Shown: piece after piece, positions 24,969 through 34,205 of the stretch
How the letters are laid out: each line of letters opens with the position of its first letter
Numbering within the stretch: the first letter of the stretch is position 1
Source of the DNA: Wocania_A sp965224845
GTDB taxonomy: Bacteria; Bacteroidota; Bacteroidia; Flavobacteriales; Flavobacteriaceae
Assembly (NCBI GenBank): GCA_965224845.1
Contig: CBDDAJ010000033.1
Location: 62,001 to 126,000 of the forward strand
DNA: 64,000 nt
Direction of reading: 5' to 3'
Notes under the pieces: generated by a model
Told to the model about the DNA's origin: nothing
The model's database searches: none
Seen by the model: only the letters and a program-made list of their open reading frames with translations
Translations under genes and position numbers: made by a program

Positions 24969-27900
24969 CTATTTCTTGATTATTCTTTTAAAGGATTTGT
25001 TGTTGTCTATATTTAAGTTCAAGATATATTGACCAGATGATAGATTTTCGGTAGATATTTCTATTTTTTGGTTATTTCTATAATTTTTTGAGATTACAAC
25101 CTGTCCTAAAGCATTAACTATATTTACCTCTGCTTTCTTATAATTCCCTTTTATTTTTAGATTAATAATAGTATTAAAAGGGTTTGGATAAAGAATGCTT
25201 GAAACATTTTTTGAGTCAAAACCATTGGTAGTGTTGTTAAGTGCAACAATTTCTTTTTTAGAAACAGTTGTTTTAGAACTGCTGCTAGTTGAACATCCAC
25301 TAATAATGACATCATCAATATAAACCCAATCAGAATTACCTGAAGCATCAGCTCTAAATCTTAATTGTGTTGTAGATGTAAAAGGTCCAGAAATAACAAC
25401 CTGATCTGTATAAAATTGATCATTAACAAATTCATCATCTTTATTCCATTCTTCTACTGTAGTAAAGCTGCTTCCTCCATCGTTTGATATTTGTAACCAG
25501 AAATCTTCACTACTGTTGTCCATACTTCTACAGTAATACCCAAAATCAACAGTAATTTCGTCATAAATTGTTAAATCTAAATTATTTGTAGTTGTGACAG
25601 ATGTAGAAGTGTTATCTCTTAACCTTATACAATAAGTACCATTTGCATAAATGGCATCATTAGCACTTCTTCTGCTATCTGAGCCTCCACCATTCCAAAT
25701 ACCCCATCCAGATTCAAAATCCTCAGAATTAATAACTGAATATGTGCAGCCCACTGAATTCACAGTAACTATCACATCATCATTTGAACTGCAACCATTT
25801 TGAGTAACTGTTACAGTATAAGTTGTTGTATTTGCCGGACTTACATTTATACTTGCTGTTGTAGCTCCTGTACTCCATGAATATGTACCTCCTCCTGTAG
25901 CTGTTAATGTAGTAGAGTTGCCTTGATTTATGGTAACATCTGTTCCTGCATTTGCTGTTGGAACTGAGTTTACCGTTACTATTACATCATCATTATCAGA
26001 GCTTACTCCATCAGAAACTGTTACAGTGTATGTTGTTGTATTTGTTGGGCTTACATTTATGCTTGCTGTTGTAGCTCCTGTACTCCATAAATATGTGTTT
26101 CCGCCAGAGGCCGTTAATGTCGTGCCATCTCCATCACAAATTGTAACGTCAGGACCGGCATTGGCCACTACTTGCTGATTTATACATGCGGCTTCTTCTA
26201 CTTCTGCTAATGTTAATGCATTATTATAAACCGCATAGCCATCCATTTTACCTATAAAATAGCTATCTGAAGCTTCACCAAAAGGATCTTTTCCACCAAT
26301 AACGCCACCAATGCCACCAATTCCTGTGTGAATTGCTACGGCGCTGAGAGCATTATTTTCAGATGATACTTCTACACCGTCAATATATAATTTGAGACTT
26401 GTTATACCTCCATCATATACCATTGCTACATGGTGCCATTCACCATCATTTGGAAAAGGCGCACTAGTTAATGATAAATTAGTAGTACCGCTTCGTACAG
26501 TAGCTTCCAAATTACTTCCATTTAGTCTAAAGCCTAAACCTTGGTTGCCTCCACCTTCATCCATTATCACCTGAAAACCAGATAGGCTAGTTGGCTTTAT
26601 CCAAACCGCATAGCTTCTGCTAGTTAGTGCTTCAGTTAAAAATGTTCCTGAACTGTATTGAATATCTACAGTGCCATCAAATACAGCAGATTGATCCCCT
26701 TCTTTAAAATCAACAGCATCATAAGTTAAAATACCATTCATAGGTGTGGGGTTATGACCATTTCCTGAACCATCATTTGCGCCATTGGCAATATCAAAAT
26801 TCCAATAGGCTTCGTAACCAGCTGGGGCTTCACATAAACCTCCTCCTGGCGGGTTTGTACTAATAATATAAGGTAGTGGTACGGTTTGTCCATTACTTCT
26901 AAAAGTAGGTAAAGGAGCAGCAATATTTACCAAATGATTTTGTAGGTCAGTGCTTAAATCATTAGCAATGGTTAATGTAGCTTGATCTGGGCTACCTGCT
27001 AATAAATTTGTTGTTTCACTAATATCTGTAATTAAATTATACATCTCATAGGATGCTGTTTCATAATTGTGAATTAATTTATAATCTCCTTTTCTAATAA
27101 CAGATACTGGTCGCTGGTCTCTTTTTGAGTCTATAAGATAGCCTGGGAAATGCCAAAAAAGGGAAGCTCTGGTCATTGCAGTACCATTACTTAGCATTTG
27201 CCATTGGCTTTCACCATCAATATTATACCCCCCTCCAGGAAGTGATGCGCCTCCAATTTCTGCAAGAGTTGGATACAAATCAAAAGCAAGGACAGGTGTT
27301 GTGTTTACTGTTCCTTTATTAGCTAGCCAGGGTGCCTCAGACCATGCTATGGTAACCGAGCGAATGCCCCCTTCATACAATTCCCCTTTCATGCCTTTTA
27401 AAGGACCGTTATCATCAGTATCGATAGCACCACCATTATCAGATATAAAATATACTAAAGTATTTTCAGATAGCATTTTCCCAGGATTTCTTGGGTCTGC
27501 TGTAGTTTTTAAATAATCTATTAATCTGCCAATAGTTTGATCCATACCTTCAGCTATTGCAGCTTGTCCAATATTGTTATGTCCCATTTGACTTGGTGTT
27601 TTAGCTTGATATTTGGCAACAAGATCAGGACGAGCATTCCCAGTATCAAAAGGGCCATGAATGGCAAAATTGCTAAAATGCATAAAAAACGGTGTGTTTT
27701 TATTTAGTTCCATCCAATCTATGGCAGCATCTGCCATGGCATCACTAACATGTTTTTTGGTGCCTTCTAATGCATTATCTCCATTTACAGATAACGAAAT
27801 AGATTCTGCTGCTGTATAAGGCGAAGCATATGCATCCAATTCGGGGCCAATATTACTATGAAAAGTATATGGAGCACTGCTTGAAGCAAAGTAACTCCCT

Positions 27901-28448
27901 GGTGCCCCTTTTGTACCGCCACCATAATTAGCATCAAAACCTTGGTCTGTAGCTGCATTATTTGTTGCATTTGTACTTTCGTTTTCACCAACATGAAATT
28001 TTCCCAGGTGTACGGTTGCATAACCCGCAGTTTTCATGGTTTCTGCTATAGTAATAGCACTTGCAGGTAATTCGTCTATACCCGAAGGGAGCCCTTGTGA
28101 GGGGCCAATAAGTAAGGTACTGTTACCACCCCGATTTAAATTATCGACAGCCCAAATATTATTATGTGGGCGCGAAGCATACTGACCACTTAAAATTGCA
28201 GCTCTAGTAGGGGCACAATTTGCTCCATTAACATAGGCATAAGGAAAAGCAATGCCTTCAGTAGCTAATGTTTCTAAGGTAGGTGTTTCATAAAAATCAC
28301 TAGGATTATTTAGATTGGTTAGTCCGGTACTAACCTGTGACCATCCCATGTCGTCTGCAATAATAACAACAACATTAGGAGATTGAGAAAAGAGAGAGTT
28401 AATACATAAAATAAATAGCAATAAACATAAACTTTTAATTTGTTTCAT
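24969..28448 (-). CDS. secreted multidomain sulfatase with LamG, Ig-like repeats and T9SS type A domain (sulfatase 2)
   Basis: An 1159-residue paralogue of sulfatase 1 with extra modules. The signal peptide (1-22) and sulfatase domain match the neighbour almost position for position: D32-D33, C78-A-P-T-R82 and S-D-N-G-G. A LamG domain follows (about 545-755). Then come two tandem Ig/PKD-like repeats of about 70 residues (roughly 760-900; shared core Y-x-W-S-T-G-A-T-T-A-S-I-N-V-S-P), a concanavalin/MAM-like module with W-V-Y-I-D-D-V and the type A T9SS domain (about 1085-1159). The extra modules probably serve as substrate-binding or spacer units on the cell surface. It is divergent from the large LamG protein. 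Confidence 0.92.
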   Translation of the reverse strand: MKQIKSLCLLLFILCINSLFSQSPNVVVIIADDMGWSQVSTGLTNLNNPSDFYETPTLETLATEGIAFPYAYVNGANCAPTRAAILSGQYASRPHNNIWAVDNLNRGGNSTLLIGPSQGLPSGIDELPASAITIAETMKTAGYATVHLGKFHVGENESTNATNNAATDQGFDANYGGGTKGAPGSYFASSSAPYTFHSNIGPELDAYASPYTAAESISLSVNGDNALEGTKKHVSDAMADAAIDWMELNKNTPFFMHFSNFAIHGPFDTGNARPDLVAKYQAKTPSQMGHNNIGQAAIAEGMDQTIGRLIDYLKTTADPRNPGKMLSENTLVYFISDNGGAIDTDDNGPLKGMKGELYEGGIRSVTIAWSEAPWLANKGTVNTTPVLAFDLYPTLAEIGGASLPGGGYNIDGESQWQMLSNGTAMTRASLFWHFPGYLIDSKRDQRPVSVIRKGDYKLIHNYETASYEMYNLITDISETTNLLAGSPDQATLTIANDLSTDLQNHLVNIAAPLPTFRSNGQTVPLPYIISTNPPGGGLCEAPAGYEAYWNFDIANGANDGSGNGHNPTPMNGILTYDAVDFKEGDQSAVFDGTVDIQYSSGTFLTEALTSRSYAVWIKPTSLSGFQVIMDEGGGNQGLGFRLNGSNLEATVRSGTTNLSLTSAPFPNDGEWHHVAMVYDGGITSLKLYIDGVEVSSENNALSAVAIHTGIGGIGGVIGGKDPFGEASDSYFIGKMDGYAVYNNALTLAEVEEAACINQQVVANAGPDVTICDGDGTTLTASGGNTYLWSTGATTASINVSPTNTTTYTVTVSDGVSSDNDDVIVTVNSVPTANAGTDVTINQGNSTTLTATGGGTYSWSTGATTASINVSPANTTTYTVTVTQNGCSSNDDVIVTVNSVGCTYSVINSEDFESGWGIWNGGGSDSRRSANDAIYANGTYCIRLRDNTSTSVTTTNNLDLTIYDEITVDFGYYCRSMDNSSEDFWLQISNDGGSSFTTVEEWNKDDEFVNDQFYTDQVVISGPFTSTTQLRFRADASGNSDWVYIDDVIISGCSTSSSSKTTVSKKEIVALNNTTNGFDSKNVSSILYPNPFNTIINLKIKGNYKKAEVNIVNALGQVVISKNYRNNQKIEISTENLSSGQYILNLNIDNNKSFKRIIKK
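25757..26175 (-). repeat. tandem 210-bp repeat coding for two Ig-like units
   Basis: The DNA at about 25757-25965 and 25967-26175 aligns with an offset of 210 bp. A stretch of 27 identical bases lies around 25852 and again about 210 bp on. The repeat codes for two copies of an Ig/PKD-like module in sulfatase 2. The close DNA identity suggests recent duplication or gene conversion. Confidence 0.65.
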
Positions 28449-28492
28449 GTTTACATAAGGTTGATTAATATCACTAATGTAATAGATTTAAA

Positions 28493-28500
28493 CAAAAATA
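28493..28500 (-). promoter_or_regulatory. -7 box of sulfatase 2 gene
   Basis: TATTTTTG read leftward matches TAnnTTTG, 44 bp before the start codon. The -33 region lacks a clear TTG. Confidence 0.4.
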
Positions 28501-28681
28501 CCACAGAAATAACTTACTTTATTTTTAATTAAAAGATTTAACTATTTATTTTGATTATAAAGTGCTATAAATCAAGTTGGTAAAATTATTTTAATATTGT
28601 GAACTACAAGTTTAAATCAGTAAGAATATTTAACAGTGAAAGTGCTATTTTAATTGTGAAAATGTAGGTAATCATTTAATA

Positions 28682-28710
28682 TTTGTAATGCATTTCGTCG
28701 GATATTTTTG
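28682..28710 (+). promoter_or_regulatory. promoter of the 1739-residue LamG protein gene
   Basis: TTTG at 28682-28685 and TATTTTTG at 28703-28710 are 17 nt apart, within the spacing used by flavobacterial promoters. The predicted leader is about 60 nt. Confidence 0.5.
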
Positions 28711-28779
28711 TATTTCATGGAATTTTTACATATGTTAGTAGTATAATACTCTATTTGAGAGTAGAAATCTATCTACGTT

Positions 28780-31700
28780 ATGAAAAAGAATCTGTTATTT
28801 AATCACTCCCTACTGATTATATGTCTGCACTTTAGTGTGGTTGTTTTTTCTCAAGATTTTAGGATACAACAAGTACAAGATGATGTTGGTAATTCTGGTG
28901 GCACAAGTACCGGTTTTACTGCAGTTTCATCATTGTCCAGTGCTTTTGCATTACCTGGAAATAATAGAAAGACTCATGCTGGTAGATCTGACTCTAATGA
29001 TAATGCTCTGGAAGGTGATGATATGGCAGGTGCTCGTGTTTTAACAGGGGTAGGGACGCTTACGTATTATCGTGAATCTGGATCGAGAAGTGATAATATG
29101 AATTTTCAAACAAACATTTGGGAATATACAGGTGCTCCAGACGGTGCTAATGAATTTATTGTAAGAGGGCGTTATGCTGTAGATGTAAATGCTGCAAACT
29201 TTACAAATGTAGATTTAACCAGTGCAGGGATTATAAGTCCAAATAAATGTATCCCATTTATTACAGGTATTATGAATGATGATTCTGCTAATGGCGCTGA
29301 TTCTGCAACAGGTATTGCGTATTTGGATAGTGCAACAAACTTAATAGTTAGAAGAGGAACCGATAATTCCGTGAATACTGTAAGATTCTATATAACACTT
29401 GTAGAATTCACGGGGTCTAATTGGACTGTATTGCATGGTAATGCATCAGGTACTAGTGCTGCAACAGGTTCCATCACATTATATGATGGCTATGATGCTA
29501 CAGGAACAGCAACGAATGTTAGTAGCTGGAGTGATGCTATCATTTTCACACATTCTAAAGCAGAAACTGTTGCGTCTGGAGGCGTAAAAGAAAATATTAG
29601 TAGTCAGTGGCCAATTATGGCACCTGGTGCAAATAATCAAACGGTTAATTGGACATTTGATGCAGGTAGAGCAACTACTAATAATTCTAACAGACACTTT
29701 GTACATGTACTATCCAATCCTAACATAAACGTAACCCGCTTTTCTGATGCAAGTTTTGCAGATAATGAAACCACTATAGATATAACATCTGCTGGATTAA
29801 CTAGTTTAAATCAGTCTATGGTAGTAGGCTCTATGATTACGGCTGGTGCCGGGAATGGTTATGGCCAAGGATGGAGAAACTATTATTTAAACTCAACTAC
29901 AGAAGTTGCTCACTGGTGTCATAGAGATGGGAATGCAGGAGGGGTGTCTCATAATATTCAAATAATTGATTTTTACACAGCACCAACACAAACCGAAGGC
30001 CCTGGTGGAATTACTACAAATTTAGAATTATGGCTTAAGGCAAACTCAGGGGTTGAAGAAGCTGCAGCTGATGCTGCAGAGAATGCAGATCCTGTACTTA
30101 ATTGGCTTGACAATACCATTAATAATAATAATGCCGCACAGGCTACAGGTTTAAACCAACCAATATTTACAGAAAATGTTATCAACTTTAACCCTACCGT
30201 AGATTTTGATGGTACCAATCATGAAATGACAGCTAGTACAACTTCAAACGGAACAATAACTATTTTTGCTGTTGGAGAAGGAACTTATGTTAGTGATACA
30301 AAAAATATTATAAACCTTAACAGCGGAGGAGTTGCATCTGTAGTTATTGAACAAACAGCTGCAACCACTCTTAGAGGACGTTATTATGATGGAACTGGAC
30401 CATCTGGCATTGTAACTACTACCGTTGCTAATGGTTCACCTTTTCTTGTGGAGTATAAACATTTAGCAGGAGGGACATCGGAGTTGTTTGATTTAGGAAT
30501 TTCTCAAGGTACTGCTTCTGCTAATGCAGATAATATGGTAAGCTCAATAACAACTTATATTGGGGGACACCCCAGTAACACCCTAAAACGATGGGATGGG
30601 GGAATTGCTGAAATGATTGTATTTAATCAAGCTTTAACATCAGGTGAAAGAGACCAGGTAGAATCCTATTTAGCCATAAAATATGGTATGACATTAGGTG
30701 TAAATGGAACATCTCAAGACTATGTAGATTCTGATGGGACTGTAATTTGGGATCAATCCGATAATATTGGATTCAATTATAATGTTACAGGAATTGGACA
30801 AGATGACAAATCAGAATTAAATCAAAAACAGTCTAAATCGATAAACACAGCTGATGATATAACTATTGGTATTATAGATATTGCCACAAATAATACCTTA
30901 AATACAAATGCGTTTTTTGCTGATAAAACCTTTTTGATGTGGGGTAATGATAATGGAGCTACTACAGCTACAACAGATATTACAAAAGATTTTAGTAGTG
31001 ATATTGCAGGTTTATCAAGTAGTGTTAGTGCTACACCTATTGCCAGAAAATGGAAAATGGTTGTAAAAGATTCTGTTCCTACTATAAAACTATCGATTCC
31101 GGAATCGATGGTTTCTTCAACGAACCCAGGTGGTGAAGAGTATATTATGATTGTTGCCGATGATGCCCTGTTTACAACAAATGTAACGTCTGCAACCATG
31201 GAAGATGTAGGAACTGAGCTTGAAGTTGATTTTTATTTTGAAGGAACAAAATATATAACATTTGGCTCTACTCCAGAAGTGGCTGTGGGTTCCAGAGCGG
31301 TATCTTTTGATGGTACAGACACTAATACTACTGCAGGTTATCTTACGGCGGGTAATGTAAATGACTTAGCCAATATAGATTTTACTATAAGTGCGTGGGT
31401 AAAACGAGATGTTGGTCATACCAAATTTGATGTGGTGTCAAAAAGAAACTATTACAACGAAAATTTAGCTTCAGAGCCAGGTCCCGATGATGATGGCAAA
31501 TATACACACGGTTACTCGTTTAGAGTTAATAAGGATGGTAAATTTAGAATGGTATGGAGAGATCCTTCAGATACCTCTAACAATACGATGCAAACATCTG
31601 CTACTATTCCCGAAAATGAATGGCATCATATCTGCGCAACCTATAATTCTAGCACAAATATGACACGCCTATATATTGATGGCTACGAGGAAGATAGTGA

Positions 31701-33999
31701 CGATACTCTAGACCCTATAAACGTTCCATCTGATGAGCATTTTATGATTGGAGCTGCACATTATATAAAAAGACAACAAAGGCACAGCGGTAGTGTTGAT
31801 GAAGTGCGCGTTTGGAATGTAACACTTTCTGAAGACCAAATAAGGTACATCATGAATCAGGAAATTATAAACAATTCGAATTTTGCTGATGGGGTAATTT
31901 TGCCAACATCTATAACCAAAAATGAAATAGTTCCAATTCCCTGGGCCAACCTCATAGCTTATTATCCAATGAATACTTTAGTTTTTGGTAGCGTTAAAGA
32001 TGAATCGAATAGCGGTAATGATGCTTCGATGATAAATTTTGATAATTTGGATGAGCAAACCGCTCCTTTACCATATAAAACAACACAAAATGGAGATTGG
32101 GATATGGCTTCTACTTGGGAAAATGGAGATGTACAATATTTGCCAGGAGTAGATTCTTATTTAGATGCCTTAGAAACTATTGACTACAATATAGTTCAAA
32201 TAGACCATGATATAACTATGGATAACTCAAATACAACACTTATCCCTGCTTCTAGAAATGGTAATAGAACAGTATTGGGGTTAGTTGTTAATGCTAGCGG
32301 CGATTTACAAATTAATGGAAGTACAGCTTCTAATACGGGTTACGGCTTAACGGTAACACATTATTTAAAGCTTGATGGTACCATAGATTTAGAAGGCGAA
32401 TCGCAACTCATACAAACCGATGGCAGCGATTTAGATGCTACAAGTTCGGGAACCCTGGAAAGAGATCAGCAAGGCAACTCAAACACATATTTATACAACT
32501 ATTGGTGTTCGCCAGTAGGTGTAAGCAATGCTACCACAAACAATAATAGTTATACCCTGCCAGATGTATTTACCAATGTAAGCTTTTTAACATCCGGGTT
32601 TAATGGAAATACAAGTCCTGCAAATGCAGATTATTGGATTTGGAAATATGCTAATTTAACAGGCGATCAATACTCGCTATGGCAGCATATTAGAAGTACA
32701 GGTTCATTAAATACCGGAGAAGGCTTTACCATGAAAGGCCCTGGAACAGTAACACCAGACCAAAACTATATCTTACAAGGTAAGCCCAATAATGGAGATT
32801 TTACATTAACCGTAGGCCCAGGAAATGAATATTTGGTTGGGAACCCGTATCCATCAGCAATGGATGCCAATGAGTTTATTAGAGATAATATTGGTGTTGC
32901 CGAAGTAGCATCAGGAGGTAGAAACGCCTCTGGAAACATTATAAATGGGGCATTATACTTCTGGGATCATTTTGCTAATAACACCCATGCATTAGCCGAA
33001 TACGAAGGCGGTTATGCCACCTATACTTTACTTGGAGGTGCTGTAGCCATTTCAAACGATGTTAGAATAAATAACTCCGGACAAGTAGGAACCATGACAC
33101 CACAGCAATATATCCCTGTTGGTCAAGGCTTCTTTGTCTCTTCTATAATCGACCCTGGTTTAGTTGATGATGGTATTGCTAATCCTGTTCTGGGCGGTGC
33201 CATTGAATTTAAAAATAGTCAACGTGCTTTTAGAAAAGAAAGTGTTTCAGAATCTTTATTCCTTAAAAACGGATCTAAAACAAAATCGAATGCTAAAACC
33301 CAAAAGACAGATACCAGGCAAAAAATTAGATTAATGTACGATTCCCCGGATGGCTACCATCGTCAATTACTTGTTGGTGTAGATCCAAATGCTTCAAATA
33401 GTTTCGACCTGGGTTACGATGCTCTGCTGGCCGAAAGCAACAAAGAGGATATGTACTGGCAATTTAATAACGCGAAGCTTATCATTCAAGCGGTTAATAA
33501 TTTTAATGACGACCAGATACTGCCTTTAGGTGTAAAAACCAATAAAGAAGGATTGGCAACTATAAAGATTGATGCTTTAGAGCATATAGACTCGGGTACA
33601 AATATTTATGTACACGATAAGGAACTGGATATTTATCATGATTTAAAACAAGGTGCTTACCAGGTATATCTGGCTACAACAGGCGAACATTCAGATCGTT
33701 TTGCAATTACGTTCTCTGACCCATCAAAAAGCGCTTTAACAATAGACGATTTTGAAAATACTACCCTAGAGGTTTACTTTTCGAACGAAAAAGAAAGTTT
33801 TATTATACATAATCCAGATCTAAAATATGTAGAATCTGTAAGTGTTTTTAATCTTTTAGGGCAGTCTGTTTATAAGTTTAATACCAAGGCTCAGGAAAAT
33901 TATATGGAGCATAAAGCCAAACGTATTGCTCCCGGTGTTTATATTGTAAAAATGAAAACCGACCATACCCTACTTTCTAAAAAAATATTAATAAAATAG
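28780..33999 (+). CDS. giant secreted LamG-domain protein with T9SS type A sorting domain
   Basis: A 1739-residue exported protein. After a signal peptide (about 1-25) there is an N-terminal beta-rich region (26-405), a first concanavalin-like domain opening with N-L-E-L-W-L-K-A-N-S-G (about 405-650), a D-Q-S-D-N-I-G-F-N-Y-N-V-T-G-I-G-Q-D-D region of the DUF8202 kind (about 660-800), a second LamG domain (about 838-1060), a long region shared with the next gene (about 1100-1650) and a type A T9SS domain (about 1665-1739, with V-F-N-L-L-G-Q-S and P-G-V-Y-I-V-K). No catalytic motif is visible, so it is probably an adhesive or glycan-binding surface protein. The function is inferred from domain type only. 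Confidence 0.85.
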   Translation: MKKNLLFNHSLLIICLHFSVVVFSQDFRIQQVQDDVGNSGGTSTGFTAVSSLSSAFALPGNNRKTHAGRSDSNDNALEGDDMAGARVLTGVGTLTYYRESGSRSDNMNFQTNIWEYTGAPDGANEFIVRGRYAVDVNAANFTNVDLTSAGIISPNKCIPFITGIMNDDSANGADSATGIAYLDSATNLIVRRGTDNSVNTVRFYITLVEFTGSNWTVLHGNASGTSAATGSITLYDGYDATGTATNVSSWSDAIIFTHSKAETVASGGVKENISSQWPIMAPGANNQTVNWTFDAGRATTNNSNRHFVHVLSNPNINVTRFSDASFADNETTIDITSAGLTSLNQSMVVGSMITAGAGNGYGQGWRNYYLNSTTEVAHWCHRDGNAGGVSHNIQIIDFYTAPTQTEGPGGITTNLELWLKANSGVEEAAADAAENADPVLNWLDNTINNNNAAQATGLNQPIFTENVINFNPTVDFDGTNHEMTASTTSNGTITIFAVGEGTYVSDTKNIINLNSGGVASVVIEQTAATTLRGRYYDGTGPSGIVTTTVANGSPFLVEYKHLAGGTSELFDLGISQGTASANADNMVSSITTYIGGHPSNTLKRWDGGIAEMIVFNQALTSGERDQVESYLAIKYGMTLGVNGTSQDYVDSDGTVIWDQSDNIGFNYNVTGIGQDDKSELNQKQSKSINTADDITIGIIDIATNNTLNTNAFFADKTFLMWGNDNGATTATTDITKDFSSDIAGLSSSVSATPIARKWKMVVKDSVPTIKLSIPESMVSSTNPGGEEYIMIVADDALFTTNVTSATMEDVGTELEVDFYFEGTKYITFGSTPEVAVGSRAVSFDGTDTNTTAGYLTAGNVNDLANIDFTISAWVKRDVGHTKFDVVSKRNYYNENLASEPGPDDDGKYTHGYSFRVNKDGKFRMVWRDPSDTSNNTMQTSATIPENEWHHICATYNSSTNMTRLYIDGYEEDSDDTLDPINVPSDEHFMIGAAHYIKRQQRHSGSVDEVRVWNVTLSEDQIRYIMNQEIINNSNFADGVILPTSITKNEIVPIPWANLIAYYPMNTLVFGSVKDESNSGNDASMINFDNLDEQTAPLPYKTTQNGDWDMASTWENGDVQYLPGVDSYLDALETIDYNIVQIDHDITMDNSNTTLIPASRNGNRTVLGLVVNASGDLQINGSTASNTGYGLTVTHYLKLDGTIDLEGESQLIQTDGSDLDATSSGTLERDQQGNSNTYLYNYWCSPVGVSNATTNNNSYTLPDVFTNVSFLTSGFNGNTSPANADYWIWKYANLTGDQYSLWQHIRSTGSLNTGEGFTMKGPGTVTPDQNYILQGKPNNGDFTLTVGPGNEYLVGNPYPSAMDANEFIRDNIGVAEVASGGRNASGNIINGALYFWDHFANNTHALAEYEGGYATYTLLGGAVAISNDVRINNSGQVGTMTPQQYIPVGQGFFVSSIIDPGLVDDGIANPVLGGAIEFKNSQRAFRKESVSESLFLKNGSKTKSNAKTQKTDTRQKIRLMYDSPDGYHRQLLVGVDPNASNSFDLGYDALLAESNKEDMYWQFNNAKLIIQAVNNFNDDQILPLGVKTNKEGLATIKIDALEHIDSGTNIYVHDKELDIYHDLKQGAYQVYLATTGEHSDRFAITFSDPSKSALTIDDFENTTLEVYFSNEKESFIIHNPDLKYVESVSVFNLLGQSVYKFNTKAQENYMEHKAKRIAPGVYIVKMKTDHTLLSKKILIK

Positions 34000-34047
34000 T
34001 TAAAGCATAGACCCCAAATCTAGTTTTTACTTAACTATGCTTTGTTT

Positions 34048-34080
34048 GAGTCCTGAATTCATTTTCAGGACTCTTTTTTT
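34048..34080 (+). terminator. terminator after the 1739-residue LamG gene
   Basis: GAGTCCTGAA (34048-34057) pairs with TTCAGGACTC (34064-34073) around a short loop, followed directly by a run of seven T. It lies 49 bp beyond the stop codon. Confidence 0.88.
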
Positions 34081-34144
34081 ATTTAAAAAACATCATTTAA
34101 TCGATTTTTTTTACCTTTTATCGATATTTTTAAAAATATTTTAT

Positions 34145-34152
34145 TACATTTG
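34145..34152 (+). promoter_or_regulatory. -7 box of the 1087-residue LamG protein gene
   Basis: TACATTTG matches TAnnTTTG, 53 bp before the start codon and downstream of the terminator. Its presence supports separate transcription of the two paralogues. Confidence 0.4.
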
Positions 34153-34205
34153 TTAAACAAGCTATTGATAGCTAATGATTTAGCCCCAACTAAATTAACC
34201 AACTT

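Larger units (their letters stand above)
28449..28779. other. divergent intergenic region between sulfatase 2 and a large LamG protein
   Basis: 331 bp of very AT-rich sequence without a gene. It holds a TATTTTTG box for each direction (28493-28500 leftward, 28703-28710 rightward). Nothing else recognisable, such as a hairpin or operator repeat, stood out. Confidence 0.5.

Noticed and set aside
25930..27516. Rightward frames inside sulfatase 2
   Set aside because: They are antisense shadows of a large gene with clear domains; hydrophobic valine/threonine-rich content comes from the complementary strand of Thr/Ser/Asn-rich repeats.
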